Assembly (NCBI RefSeq): GCF_035514885.1
Contig: NZ_DATJCH010000010.1
Coordinates: forward strand, 190,058 to 254,057
Origin: Albibacterium sp035514885
GTDB taxonomy: Bacteria; Bacteroidota; Bacteroidia; Sphingobacteriales; Sphingobacteriaceae
Length of the DNA stretch: 64,000 bases
Direction of reading: 5' to 3'
Shown: piece by piece, positions 27,879 to 37,287 of the stretch
How positions within the stretch are numbered: position 1 is the stretch's first letter
Layout of the letters: the number at the start of each line of letters is the position of its first letter
Program-made: the position numbers and the translations under genes
The notes under the pieces: generated by a model
Told to the model about the DNA's origin: nothing
Databases searched by the model: none
Seen by the model: only the letters and a program-made list of their open reading frames with translations

Positions 27879-27907
27879 TTTGCGTAAGTGTTTTTTTAAT
27901 ATTTTTG
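27879..27907 (+). promoter_or_regulatory. Bacteroidota-type promoter for the PAS/AraC gene
   Basis: A -33 element TTTG (27879-27882) and a -7 element TATTTTTG (27900-27907, consensus TAnnTTTG) are separated by 17 bp. The start codon follows about 32 bp downstream. Confidence 0.6.
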
Positions 27908-27939
27908 CCTATGTTTAGGTATCAGACTCTTATATAATA

Positions 27940-28731
27940 ATGAATAATACATCTCCAGCCAACAAAGCGATAATTGATACATCTGATTCTAAGAAGTCTT
28001 TTGATTTAGAACAATTTTTTGAATTATCACCTGATTTATTATGTATTGCAGGTTATGACGGTTACTTTAAAAAAATTAATGCAGCTGTTTCAAAGACTCT
28101 TGGTTATACAAAAGAAGAGTTATTTGAAAGGTTGATAATTGATTTTGTTCATGTTGATGATAGAGAAGAAACTCTAAGAACGCGTGGTCTTATAAAAAAC
28201 AATTATCCTCTTTTGCGTTATGAAAACAGATATATAACAAAGAAAAATGAGATTGTATGGTTGACCTGGACTTCCATGACAATCGAAAGTGAGAAAGTTA
28301 TTTTTGCAATTGCTAAGGACATTACGTACAGAAAGAAACTGGAAGAATACAAGAGAATTGCAGATATTTTAGGTAATTCTTCTCAAGAGGGGATTGGAGA
28401 TGAATATTCGGCTGCAGACCAGGTTTGGCTTTCTGAGTTTGAAGCACTCATTAAAAAATATATTGGTAAAATCGACCTGAATATTAATATGTTGAGTAAC
28501 GAAATGGCCATGAGTGAAAGACAACTGTTTAGGCGGACAAAAGCCATTATGGGTGTTACTCCCAATCAATATATCCGAATTATACGTTTGCAGATAGCTA
28601 TGGAAGCCATAAAAACAGGTAAATATCGTACGGTTTCTGAGATTGCATATTTGGCTGGATTCGAAACACCATCTTATTTTAATAAGTTGTTTAAGGAGAT
28701 CTATTCGCTAGATGTTAGCGATCTTCTTTAA
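27940..28731 (+). CDS. PAS domain plus AraC-type HTH regulator
   Basis: The 263-residue protein has a PAS domain (about residues 20-135; FFELSPDLLCIAGYDGYFKKINAAV, HVDDREET and the PAC-like EIVWLTWTSMTIESEKVIFAIAKDIT). A C-terminal AraC DNA-binding domain follows (about 165-262; MAMSERQLFRRTKAIMGVTPNQYIR and TVSEIAYLAGFETPSYFNKLFKE). PAS domains sense small ligands, redox state or light, and the ligand here is unknown. The fusion of PAS directly to AraC without a kinase is common in Bacteroidota. It could control the flanking sugar cluster or itself. Confidence 0.85.
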   Translation: MNNTSPANKAIIDTSDSKKSFDLEQFFELSPDLLCIAGYDGYFKKINAAVSKTLGYTKEELFERLIIDFVHVDDREETLRTRGLIKNNYPLLRYENRYITKKNEIVWLTWTSMTIESEKVIFAIAKDITYRKKLEEYKRIADILGNSSQEGIGDEYSAADQVWLSEFEALIKKYIGKIDLNINMLSNEMAMSERQLFRRTKAIMGVTPNQYIRIIRLQIAMEAIKTGKYRTVSEIAYLAGFETPSYFNKLFKEIYSLDVSDLL

Positions 28732-28754
28732 GAATACCCTATTCTTGATAGCAA

Positions 28755-31385
28755 TTATAGATTAAAAATAAATTTTAGTATAGTCATTCTTCCTCTTAGT
28801 TCATATTTACTATAGATTGAACTGTTTGCAGAAATACTATAGGTTTCATAGGAGGTTATGTTTGCTAAGTTTGTTAAATTAAGCTCTATGTCTGTCTGCC
28901 ATTTGACAAGCTTATAACTGGCATTTATGTCTACAAAGAAGTAGTTGATATTTTTGATTCCCGATTGTTTAGTGAGTTGATGCCTGCCGCTTACTCTTAA
29001 AAAAGTATTTTTATAGGGAGCGTATGTTATTCCCATGGATTGATTAAGGTTTTGGATTTGACGATCCGGGAGAGTGCTTGTATTGTTAGTTCCTGATTTA
29101 CTGGTAATCCAAGTGGCTGTACTTCCATAGTTTAAACTAATACGATTCAATAGTCTTGCTTCCAGGCTCGGGTTGAGCATAAAGGAAATATTATTGATTG
29201 GTATAAGATTTTCATTAAGAAGTTGATCAAAGTGGGTGTATTCCCAAGATGTCTTTAAATCAGCTGTAGCTCCCAAACTGAAAATGTATTTACTGATACC
29301 TCCATGAATTTTATAGCTATTTATATGATTTAGAAAAGGTAATAGAATTGTTTGAGAGATATTATCTGATATAATATTGGAGACAATGGTAGTTGATTTT
29401 GAATTTTTATAGCATATTCCTGTGTTCATAAATAACATGTTTATTGAACGTCTGAAATTAAAGGTCAGGTCAAGATTGTGATTGTATTGTTTCTGTAAGT
29501 CTGCATCATTGGCTTGCAGGCTTCGATAATTAGTGAGTATAGCTCCGCGGAATACGTTGTTAATATTTCCTGTTTGGTTGCTGAATTTATAATTGAAAGA
29601 AAGGTAATTCTCTGACCCGGTCATGTATTTTATCCTTAAAGCCGGTGTGATAAGTAATTGTGTTTCCGACTTATCTAAATTAAAACCTTCGTCGCTATAA
29701 GAAGTCCGTTGTAAGATTATAGGAATCGAAAGAGCGGACTCAAAAGCACCCTTTTTGTATTCATAAGAACCATTAACGAAGAATTGATTGCGATTCCATT
29801 TTAAATTATTGTCATTATCTGATTGATATGATGTTTGAGTGCCATCTAATTGTTTAAATCTAAGTTGGGAATTAAGCCTTTGGAGTTCATTGACAATTCC
29901 TACCTGATAATCTTGCTTTATTCTTCCCTTGGTAAGTTGATAGGCAAGTGAGATACGGTTAAGCCAATTAGGGCTTTCAGCAAATTGGCTGGTAGACTCA
30001 AAGGGAATTCCGTCATTAAAAATCTGGGCATTAACGCCTGGTTGAACATACAAATTTTGAGGCTGATTAAAGTAGCTGAGATACCAATTAAAACGCAGGA
30101 TATTTTTATTTTTTAACTCTGGGACATATTCCAGATTATTGGAAAAACTGTGAACCTGATTCTTTAATCGCTGCTTCATATCTATTTCATTGTTGAGCAG
30201 GAGAGAAGAGTTTGTCTCTTTCGAGTAAGCGAATTTTAGCGCATTGTTGAAATAGTATTTCTCTTTATTTAATTGTGCATTGATACTCAGATTCGTTAAT
30301 AGAGGGTGGTTGTTTATATTTTGCTGTTCACTATATTGAATGGTGTCGTTTAAAGAATATAAATCGGTCGTAGTCTTATATTCCATTTTGTTTTGATCTA
30401 ATAGCATTTTGATTCCAGCCTTTAATTGCAAGCCATTTTTGTAATTGATCAGATTATTGGCATTGGCAGAGATCGAATTATTTAAGAAATATCTGCTTTT
30501 ATCGAGGCCAGGACTACCTATAGTGCCAGAAGATAATAGTTTAGGAGAGTTTGATTCATCGAAATTTAAAGAGAGATCATCTCCAATATTATTAACTTCC
30601 AGTATATTGAGCATTTTGTACTTCTTGTTGAAAAGAATGCTGTTTAGTTCACCGTCATACTGTTCTGGAAGTCCCAGGCCTAATTTAGCTTGGCCTGTAA
30701 GTTTTAATTTGGCTTCTTCTTTAATAACAAGGTTTATTGCAACCTTATCACTGAGGGTTTTGTTTTTTAAGACTTTTAGCGGTTGGTGGTTTTGCAATAC
30801 TTCTAATTCTTTTACCATACTATAAGGAATAGTTTTGGTTCCTATAGCATATTTCTCATCCAGTAAATCATCACCATCAATATATAGATTGGAGATACTT
30901 TGACCGTTAAATTTTATTTGCCCGCTTTCGTTTACCTCAATGCCTGGCAAGCGTTTAATTACATCGTTTATTGAACGGTCTTCGTTTTTAGCAAAAGAAT
31001 CAATGTTATATGACAAGGTATCGCCTATATTACGAATGATAGGTTTGCTTCGTACTTGCACTTCCGACAAGTTAATGGCCTGCCTTTCCATTATAATATT
31101 GTAATTCAGCTTTCCTTCTTTTATATCCTGTCGAACTTTCTTATAACCTAGATGATTGATTTCAATTACCAACGTTTCTTCTTCTATAGTTTTTGGAATG
31201 GTCAATGTAAATGCTCCGTCTGAGTCACTTGCTTTAAATGCAAGAACTTTGTTTTCTGAGTTTTTAATTAATATGGTAGTGAAAGAAACGGCTTCGCCAT
31301 CGATGGTTTTAAGTGTTCCGAAATATTCTTGAGCATAAGAATATTCAATAGAAAGAAATAAAATAAATAGCAAGATAGTTCTCAT
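28755..31385 (-). CDS. TonB-dependent receptor-like outer membrane protein (partner of GLPGLI protein)
   Basis: The 876-residue protein has a signal peptide ending near YAQE and a carboxypeptidase-regulatory-like domain (about 20-95). A plug-like region follows (SINDVIKRLPGIEVNESGQIKFNGQ, YIDGDDLL), and then a long beta-barrel closed by FIFNL. It lies 24 bp downstream of the GLPGLI gene on the same strand, a pairing seen repeatedly in Bacteroidota. The substrate is unknown; peptides or metal-bound ligands are possible. No classical TonB box is clear. Confidence 0.85.
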   Translation of the reverse strand: MRTILLFILFLSIEYSYAQEYFGTLKTIDGEAVSFTTILIKNSENKVLAFKASDSDGAFTLTIPKTIEEETLVIEINHLGYKKVRQDIKEGKLNYNIIMERQAINLSEVQVRSKPIIRNIGDTLSYNIDSFAKNEDRSINDVIKRLPGIEVNESGQIKFNGQSISNLYIDGDDLLDEKYAIGTKTIPYSMVKELEVLQNHQPLKVLKNKTLSDKVAINLVIKEEAKLKLTGQAKLGLGLPEQYDGELNSILFNKKYKMLNILEVNNIGDDLSLNFDESNSPKLLSSGTIGSPGLDKSRYFLNNSISANANNLINYKNGLQLKAGIKMLLDQNKMEYKTTTDLYSLNDTIQYSEQQNINNHPLLTNLSINAQLNKEKYYFNNALKFAYSKETNSSLLLNNEIDMKQRLKNQVHSFSNNLEYVPELKNKNILRFNWYLSYFNQPQNLYVQPGVNAQIFNDGIPFESTSQFAESPNWLNRISLAYQLTKGRIKQDYQVGIVNELQRLNSQLRFKQLDGTQTSYQSDNDNNLKWNRNQFFVNGSYEYKKGAFESALSIPIILQRTSYSDEGFNLDKSETQLLITPALRIKYMTGSENYLSFNYKFSNQTGNINNVFRGAILTNYRSLQANDADLQKQYNHNLDLTFNFRRSINMLFMNTGICYKNSKSTTIVSNIISDNISQTILLPFLNHINSYKIHGGISKYIFSLGATADLKTSWEYTHFDQLLNENLIPINNISFMLNPSLEARLLNRISLNYGSTATWITSKSGTNNTSTLPDRQIQNLNQSMGITYAPYKNTFLRVSGRHQLTKQSGIKNINYFFVDINASYKLVKWQTDIELNLTNLANITSYETYSISANSSIYSKYELRGRMTILKFIFNL

Positions 31386-31409
31386 TGAATATGCTTTAGT
31401 ATCTTTCTA

Positions 31410-32270
31410 TTAATCGATAAGCTCAATTGGATTATTCGTAATGGGCGACTTTGCAGCTCCTTCTTTTATTACGGAGATACTCTTAATCTGAGAAGGATCT
31501 ATTATTGAATTCAAAGGCGAACTAGAGTTGCTTCCACCACCTTGTGAACGGGCTTTTGCTGCTGCCATTGGATTTTTCTGAACTGCTTCTACTAATTTAG
31601 CTAAGGCTTTTTTGTTTGTTTTAATCGTGTTTTCAGGTATTCCTACAGTCAACCCACTTGTTTCTATTTTATCGAAACCTGCGTATTCGAATCGAACTTC
31701 ATTTTTGCTGTCTGCTGCTTCTAATATTAACCCAGGTAAGCCTTGTAATTTCCATGGACCTGCCTGGAAAGGGATATCTGTAGTAAACCAGGCTATGTAA
31801 TCACGACCTTTGAAATGGGTTTCAGCCTTTTGACAAGTATATCCTCCTATTATTTTAGTTTCTTGCTCTATTTTCCAATTCAACGCTGGAAATTCCTCAT
31901 TTACTAAGTAGTTTTCACCATTAAGACTATATACTTGTATGATTAAGTTTTTAGCTGGAGCAATATAATAGGATTCGTGTGTTCCTGAGCCACTGCCCTT
32001 AATGGTAAGATTGCCATCGAAACTAGGACTCTCAACTTGTTTTCTTAGACTTTCTTCCATACGTTTATTAGCATACGAAGTATAGAAAGAAGAATACTGA
32101 CCTAAGTATAATACCATTTCATCGTGATGATTTTTCTCAAGCTGAGTTGTATCGTTGATATGTACAAAGTTGTAATGTGTTTTGGCTAAAGCTATTTCGC
32201 TTTCCTGTGCCTTCAAATTTTGACAAAATAGTAGTGTTATTGCTAATAATAGCAGATTCGCTCTTTTCAT
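31410..32270 (-). CDS. GLPGLI family secreted protein
   Basis: The 286-residue exported protein has a signal peptide (to NLKAQ) and the defining motif in GPWKLQGLPGLILEA (about residues 172-186). Around it are the family's usual KAETHFKGRDYIAWFTTDIP and FEYAGFDKIE. The family has no established biochemical role. It is the first gene of a two-gene unit with the TonB-receptor-like gene and is preceded by a large perfect inverted repeat, suggesting controlled expression. Confidence 0.85.
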   Translation of the reverse strand: MKRANLLLLAITLLFCQNLKAQESEIALAKTHYNFVHINDTTQLEKNHHDEMVLYLGQYSSFYTSYANKRMEESLRKQVESPSFDGNLTIKGSGSGTHESYYIAPAKNLIIQVYSLNGENYLVNEEFPALNWKIEQETKIIGGYTCQKAETHFKGRDYIAWFTTDIPFQAGPWKLQGLPGLILEAADSKNEVRFEYAGFDKIETSGLTVGIPENTIKTNKKALAKLVEAVQKNPMAAAKARSQGGGSNSSSPLNSIIDPSQIKSISVIKEGAAKSPITNNPIELID

Positions 32271-32299
32271 AATGTATTTAATTTCTATAATTGGTTTTT

Positions 32300-32345
32300 A
32301 TTTACTACGAATATATCATATTGTTACGATATATTCGTAGTAAAT
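32300..32345. repeat. Perfect 17-bp inverted repeat before the GLPGLI gene; 32271-32584 otherwise holds only a terminator
   Basis: ATTTACTACGAATATAT at 32300-32316 is exactly mirrored at 32329-32345 across a 12-nt spacer. The repeat lies 30 bp upstream of the GLPGLI start codon, which is read leftwards. The position fits an operator for a dimeric repressor or a 5'-UTR hairpin. The rest of the 314-bp gap between the GLPGLI and DUF4397 genes contains the DUF4397 terminator and nothing else I can recognise. Confidence 0.75.
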
Positions 32346-32531
32346 AATTAAATTTAATGAAAAGATTTTTGTTTGAGATTTGTATTTTAAATTTATTAAA
32401 GTGAAAGGTCGTATAATTACAAAGAAATTTATAGATTTAGAACCGAATTGATTGTGCTAAATTTTTACGACAATAAGAATTAGGAATAGTTCTTTGTATT
32501 ATATTTAATCTAATCAATATAAACCTAAAAT

Positions 32532-32564
32532 AAAAAGAGCCGGTCATAATGACTGGCTCTTTTT
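32532..32564. terminator. Terminator of the DUF4397 gene
   Basis: A 15-bp stem (32532-32546 with 32550-32564, one G-T pair) around a TAA loop, with A/T runs on both sides. It sits 20 bp beyond the reverse-strand stop at 32585. Confidence 0.85.
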
Positions 32565-32584
32565 ATTTTTAAGAATGGGTGTTC

Positions 32585-33277
32585 TTATTTATTATTATAT
32601 AGCATAGCTTCGATCTCTAAAGCATCCTCTTCAGTATCTTTTAAGCCTTTTACCCAAATAGTATATATTTTTCCAGCTTTTATGTCTGCATTTTCTAAAG
32701 TAAAGAGTACAGCTTTGCTTGCTTGATCAACTACGTTAAAGGATTGTTTTTTTGCATCAATTTCTTTGAATTCGGTAGCTGATTTGAACTCCTTCTCTGT
32801 AAATAGATCTGCACCACCAGCTATAGCTAAATTAAGTTTTCCAGCATCTGGAGAAACATTCACGAATCGTATCTTAGCTTTTCCTTCAGCAGGATTGGTT
32901 AGGTCATCGCTAATTTGTACATATTCTGCATCATCTTTATCTTTTTCGTTGGTAATAAATAAAGAGTATGCTTTATCTTTTTCAAGTTTGATTGATTTTT
33001 GGAAGATTGATTTACCGTCTTTTCCTTTAATCTCCGCAACACGGTCACCAATAAATGCTTCTATATAATTAATACTATCTCCAAGACCGACAAGTTTTGC
33101 ATTTACTTTTTTAGCATCTAAATAAAAGCTTAATGAATCTGTACTAGGTGAAGCATGAAATACTGAAACAATTGCAGTTTCTGGATTCGGCATAATATTG
33201 TCGTCATCGCTACAAGATGAATAAGTAACAGCTAAAGCCAGGCAAAGCAAAGGCAATTTCATTGTTTTTAAAGACAT
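32585..33277 (-). CDS. DUF4397 domain lipoprotein
   Basis: The lipoprotein (lipobox YSSC followed by Asp-rich SDDDN) contains two DUF4397-like Ig-fold halves. Typical segments are VSVFHASPSTDSLSFYLDAKKVN and AKIRFVNVSPDAGKLNLAIAGG, which is the family's repeated 'vn.spda..ldv' pattern. Function unknown; the family is envelope-located. In-frame ATGs exist at 33304, 33277 and 33262; I chose 33277, and 33262 also gives a sound lipoprotein signal. It is divergent from the ECF sigma gene at 33514, so a shared regulatory region is possible. Confidence 0.8.
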   Translation of the reverse strand: MSLKTMKLPLLCLALAVTYSSCSDDDNIMPNPETAIVSVFHASPSTDSLSFYLDAKKVNAKLVGLGDSINYIEAFIGDRVAEIKGKDGKSIFQKSIKLEKDKAYSLFITNEKDKDDAEYVQISDDLTNPAEGKAKIRFVNVSPDAGKLNLAIAGGADLFTEKEFKSATEFKEIDAKKQSFNVVDQASKAVLFTLENADIKAGKIYTIWVKGLKDTEEDALEIEAMLYNNK

Positions 33278-33513
33278 TGTTTTTAGGTTTTGATAAAAAT
33301 TCATAATGATTGTTTTTTGTTAATTAATAAATACTGTTTGATGCCAAAACACAGTAAGAATCTAAACTGCTACAAATGATTTCAAAAACTTTATTTGTGA
33401 AAATATAATAGCAAAAAAATATCTTTTGTAGCACTTCGGCCAAAAATGGGTTTTGTATTGATAAGAGCAAATGATGCTTGATTCTATCATTAAAACTTTG
33501 TTAAGCAGTAGGG

Positions 33514-34077
33514 TTGAATACTGAGGCCGATTTAATACAAGATATTTTGAAAGGCTTGAAGGAAGCTGATGAGCGCCTTCAGGAACGGATATATAAACAC
33601 TATTGGGGATATCTTATGGGGGTCTCATTGAGGTATATTACTAATCGGGATATAGCAAAGGAAGTAGTCAATGATAGTTTTATGAAAGCATTTACCCATA
33701 TGGGAGTTTTCTCGTGTGATGATGAAACTAACTTCAATAAAGTCTTTAAAGCCTGGTTAGCAAAAATTACGGTTCGGACAGCTTTAAATGAGATTCGTAA
33801 AAGAAAGTCAACGCTTTATTATGAAGAATTATCGGATGCGCATGAAAAATCTTATAGTCAAAGTTATGAGGATAATTTGAATGTGGCAGATATTATGGGT
33901 TTGTTGGATAAACTTCTACCCATACATAAAACAGTATTCAACCTCTATGAAATTGAAGGCTTTAATCACGAAGAAATTGCAGAAATGCTGGAAATTCCAT
34001 CCAGTTCGAGTAGGGTTTACTTAACAAGAGCTAAAGAGAAGTTAAGAAGCTTATATCTAAAGTCAGTAGTAGGATAG
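33514..34077 (+). CDS. ECF-type RNA polymerase sigma factor
   Basis: The 187-residue sigma-70 family protein has region 2 (about residues 22-90; ITNRDIAKEVVNDSFMKAFTHM) and region 4 (about 125-180; LLPIHKTVFNLYEIEGFNHEEIAEMLEIPSSSSRVYLTRAKEKL). These direct polymerase to alternative promoters. It starts with TTG at 33514; no ATG is in a suitable position upstream. Two bases separate it from the next gene, a membrane-anchored protein in the usual anti-sigma position. Confidence 0.9.
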   Translation: MNTEADLIQDILKGLKEADERLQERIYKHYWGYLMGVSLRYITNRDIAKEVVNDSFMKAFTHMGVFSCDDETNFNKVFKAWLAKITVRTALNEIRKRKSTLYYEELSDAHEKSYSQSYEDNLNVADIMGLLDKLLPIHKTVFNLYEIEGFNHEEIAEMLEIPSSSSRVYLTRAKEKLRSLYLKSVVG

Positions 34078-34079
34078 AT

Positions 34080-35303
34080 ATGGAAAACAAAAGAGATAGA
34101 ATAGTTGAAGAGATCAGAGAGTCTCTTATAAATTATGAGCTTCCGTATGAGGAGGGAGCATGGGAAAGGTTTCGTGAAAAACAATACAATGCAGAGTTGG
34201 TACCTGTAAGAAAAATTAAAGACGTGCCTTTCATACCTATTGGGAGAATAATGACGGTAGCTGCATCCTTGATTTTTATAATTTCAATTGTATCTGTTTT
34301 TAGAGCGTATTACTCAGATAGTCAGTCAAGAGTAGCAAAGGTTATAAAGATAGATTCCGTTAACTTAGAAAGAGAAAAAAGACAGGAACTCGTTTTGTCT
34401 AGAGGTCAAGATGAAAGAACCAACGAGCAAGTGAAGCCTAATAGTATAGTTAGAACTAGGGAGAACCAAATAGTAAATGCGAAAATTAATAACGATCTTA
34501 AAGTTGAAGAAAAGAATATAAACATAGTCTCTTTACCAGAACCGAAAGAACCTGTGCAGGAAGATAAGAAACAGGTAATTTTGACTGAAAATAGAAAACC
34601 TAGTAGCGACATAAAGGATGTTAAATCACTAAATCCTTTTGAAAACATCGACGAGGTTCTTTTGTCTGAGAACTTGAAAATTAATAGAGCTATTGATGAT
34701 GATAATTGGAAATTTGGAATAGAACTTTCTTCTTCCTTTATTTCAGATAAAATGAATTACGGTGGTGGTGTTTTTGCTGAACGTAAGCTTTCAGATAAAA
34801 TTTCTTTAACAAGTGGGGTAGCTTTTACCAAGATCAATGCCGCCAATGAGATCGGCCCGGTTGGGATTTCTTCTTCAACACGAAAAGTTGGTGTTGAAGC
34901 TTCTATGCAGGCTCTTGATATTCCTTTATCTATAGTTTATCAGGTGAATGATGGTTTTTACGCATCTATGGGCGTATCTCTTTTAACCGTGTTGGATGGA
35001 AACAAATCCTATCAATATGAAACAGATGTCGTTTCAACGAGTTTGGTCAAAGATCCAAAAACAGGTGTGGAGTCTACCGTATACTCTACTGTAACAAGAC
35101 AATATACTGAACCTGTTCAAGAATTAGACTCTAAAGGAAATGATAATATTGGTTATCTTAATCTCTCTATAGGTAGGAAGCAAAACTTTTATGGTAAGAC
35201 AAAGCTCCTTCTCGAGCCTTTTCTGAAGCTGCCAATTAGTAAACTGTCTGATGAAGAAGTTAAGTTGATGAATGCAGGATTGAAGATAAAAGTGATGTTT
35301 TAA
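34080..35303 (+). CDS. Membrane-anchored putative anti-sigma protein with barrel-like C-terminal domain
   Basis: The 407-residue protein begins with a cytoplasmic segment holding PYEEGAWERF, a motif common in Bacteroidota anti-sigma-like proteins. One membrane helix follows at about residues 57-77. A charged, probably disordered linker runs to about 215, and a C-terminal region of alternating strands resembles an outer membrane beta-barrel (NWKFGIELSSSF to LKIKVMF). It is translationally adjacent to the ECF sigma gene. Control of the sigma factor is inferred from position; the combination of an inner-membrane helix and a barrel-like domain in one chain is odd. Confidence 0.7.
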   Translation: MENKRDRIVEEIRESLINYELPYEEGAWERFREKQYNAELVPVRKIKDVPFIPIGRIMTVAASLIFIISIVSVFRAYYSDSQSRVAKVIKIDSVNLEREKRQELVLSRGQDERTNEQVKPNSIVRTRENQIVNAKINNDLKVEEKNINIVSLPEPKEPVQEDKKQVILTENRKPSSDIKDVKSLNPFENIDEVLLSENLKINRAIDDDNWKFGIELSSSFISDKMNYGGGVFAERKLSDKISLTSGVAFTKINAANEIGPVGISSSTRKVGVEASMQALDIPLSIVYQVNDGFYASMGVSLLTVLDGNKSYQYETDVVSTSLVKDPKTGVESTVYSTVTRQYTEPVQELDSKGNDNIGYLNLSIGRKQNFYGKTKLLLEPFLKLPISKLSDEEVKLMNAGLKIKVMF

Positions 35304-35337
35304 GGCTATTAATGGAAGTTAGAACGCCCTAGATTTG

Positions 35338-35345
35338 TATCTTTG
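35338..35345 (+). promoter_or_regulatory. Putative -7 element of the fabF promoter
   Basis: TATCTTTG matches the Bacteroidota -7 consensus TAnnTTTG, 35 bp before the fabF ATG. The -33 element is weak (TTAG at 35319-35322). Confidence 0.45.
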
Positions 35346-35380
35346 CATTTATTATCAATTTAGAGATTAAAACAGATTAA

Positions 35381-36625
35381 ATGAAAAGAGTTGTTGTAAC
35401 AGGAATAGGCGCTTTAACACCGATAGGAAACGATATTAAGACTTTTTGGGATAGTTTAACGAATGGTAAGAGTGGCGCAGGAAGAATTACAAAATTTGAT
35501 CCAAGTGCTTTTCGCACACAGATAGCATGCGAATTAAAAGGTTTTGATCCTTCATTATTCCTTGATCGGGCTGAATTAAAAAGAACTGATCCTTTTACAC
35601 AATATGCCCTTGCAGCAGCAAAAGAAGCTATTGATGACTCTGGATTGGATTTTGGAGGTATGGATCCATATGATACTGGAGTTATTTGGGGTTCTGGTCA
35701 AGGGGGGATGCTTACATTTGAAGAGCAAGTTAGAGATTACGCAGACAACGATTACAAACCTCGTTTCAGTCCGTTTTTTATTCCGAAATTGATTTCAAAT
35801 ATGGCATCCGGAATGATTTCCATTAAATACGGATTAATGGGTATCAATTATACAACCGTTACAGCTTGTTCATCGGCGAATACTGCTATTATGGATGCAT
35901 TTAACTATATTCGATGGGGTAAAGCTAAGGTAATTGTTACCGGTGGATCAGAAGCTCCTATAACAGAAGCTTCTGTAGGTGGATTTAGCTCCATGAAAGC
36001 TATGACTACAAGAAACGATGATCCTCAAGCAGCTTGCAGACCTTTTGATATTGGAAGAGATGGTTTCCTTATGGGAGAGGGAGCAGGCGCTCTTATATTA
36101 GAGGAATATGAACATGCAATAGCAAGAAATGCAACCATTTATGCTGAAGTAGGTGGTGCAGCGATGACGGCTGATGCTTATCATATGACTTCTACTCATC
36201 CCGAAGGAGAAGGTGCAGGAGCTGCTATGCGCTTTGCATTGGAAGATGCAAACTTGAATCCTGAAGATGTCGATTACCTAAATGCTCATGCAACTTCTAC
36301 CCCAGTAGGTGATATCAGTGAAACAAAAGCAGTAGCCAAGTTATTTAAAAACAACACAAATAACTTACATATTAGTGCCACTAAATCGATAACAGGCCAC
36401 TTAATGGGTGCTGCTGGAGCTATTGAAGCGATCACCAGTGTTTTAGCTATTAAACATTCTGTTATACCACCTACAATAAATTTAATTGATTTAGATCCGG
36501 AAATTCCTGCTGGCTTGAATATTGTTAAGAATGAAGCCCTTGAAAAGGATATCAATGTAACCATGAGTAACACATTCGGCTTTGGTGGACATAATGGTAT
36601 TATTGTATTTAAAAAATTAAAATAG
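35381..36625 (+). CDS. fabF: 3-oxoacyl-ACP synthase II (FabF)
   Basis: The 414-residue beta-ketoacyl-ACP synthase condenses malonyl-ACP with acyl-ACP in fatty acid elongation. The catalytic cysteine is C163 in TACSSANTA. The two active-site histidines sit in HATSTPVGD and GHLMGAAGA, and the C-terminal glycine-rich NTFGFGGHNG is present. The length is normal and full. No acpP or other fab gene adjoins it, so this may be a second copy or a stand-alone gene. Confidence 0.95.
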   Translation: MKRVVVTGIGALTPIGNDIKTFWDSLTNGKSGAGRITKFDPSAFRTQIACELKGFDPSLFLDRAELKRTDPFTQYALAAAKEAIDDSGLDFGGMDPYDTGVIWGSGQGGMLTFEEQVRDYADNDYKPRFSPFFIPKLISNMASGMISIKYGLMGINYTTVTACSSANTAIMDAFNYIRWGKAKVIVTGGSEAPITEASVGGFSSMKAMTTRNDDPQAACRPFDIGRDGFLMGEGAGALILEEYEHAIARNATIYAEVGGAAMTADAYHMTSTHPEGEGAGAAMRFALEDANLNPEDVDYLNAHATSTPVGDISETKAVAKLFKNNTNNLHISATKSITGHLMGAAGAIEAITSVLAIKHSVIPPTINLIDLDPEIPAGLNIVKNEALEKDINVTMSNTFGFGGHNGIIVFKKLK

Positions 36626-36700
36626 GTAATTAGAACATTAACAGGCGATTAGCTGTCACAGAACTTTTACATTTTTCGTTCATTTCTAGAGTGTTATGAT

Positions 36701-36708
36701 TATATTTG
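36701..36708 (+). promoter_or_regulatory. Putative -7 element before the haem-binding protein gene
   Basis: TATATTTG fits the TAnnTTTG consensus and lies 52 bp before the ATG at 36761. No clear -33 TTTG is seen (TTCG at 36675-36678). Confidence 0.4.
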
Positions 36709-36760
36709 ATTGTAGCAATGTGCTAGTAATTAATCAATATAGACCTCTAATTCTATTCAA

Positions 36761-37240
36761 ATGAAACGGAATACACGTTTAAGTATTTGGGCTGTAGTTA
36801 TATTCGCTCTGGTTGGTATCCAATTTATTAAAAAGGACCCACGTAACGTTCAGACGACAAAGCTTCCTACTGATATATCCAACCTTTATACTGTTCCGGA
36901 TGATGTAGAAAGTGTCTTACAAAGATCTTGTTACGACTGTCATAGTAATAATACCGATTATCCATGGTATATAAATGTTCAACCAGCAGCCATGTTTTTA
37001 GAGGGTCATATTAATGATGGTAAAAGACACTTGAATTTCAGTGATTTTGGATCATATGATAAAAAAAGACAACTAAAAAAAGCTGAAGATATCAAGGAAG
37101 AAATGGAGCGAGACGGTATGCCTCTTAAATCATACACAATCCTCCATAAGGGTACAAAATTAAATGCTCACGAAAGAGCCTTGTTAACTGGATGGGCTAA
37201 CGATTTAATAAGTGAAATTAATTTAGCTCAAATTAATTAA
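36761..37240 (+). CDS. Haem-binding domain protein (CxxCH)
   Basis: The 159-residue protein has an N-terminal membrane anchor or uncleaved signal (about residues 8-22) and one c-type haem motif, CYDCH, in LQRSCYDCHSNNTDYPWY. The WYINVQPAAMFLEGHINDGKRHLNFSDF segment typical of the Haem_bd family follows. It is periplasmic and may carry electrons or protect against oxidants. The partner is not known and the gene is not clearly in an operon. Confidence 0.85.
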   Translation: MKRNTRLSIWAVVIFALVGIQFIKKDPRNVQTTKLPTDISNLYTVPDDVESVLQRSCYDCHSNNTDYPWYINVQPAAMFLEGHINDGKRHLNFSDFGSYDKKRQLKKAEDIKEEMERDGMPLKSYTILHKGTKLNAHERALLTGWANDLISEINLAQIN

Positions 37241-37287
37241 AGCATAACATTTAATGATATGTTCATTATATAATTGAGGATCATTAA

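Noticed and set aside
33369..33432. GCTACAAA and TTTGTAGC as an operator between the DUF4397 and sigma genes
   Set aside because: Only 8 bp with a 48-bp spacer; expected by chance in such AT-rich DNA.
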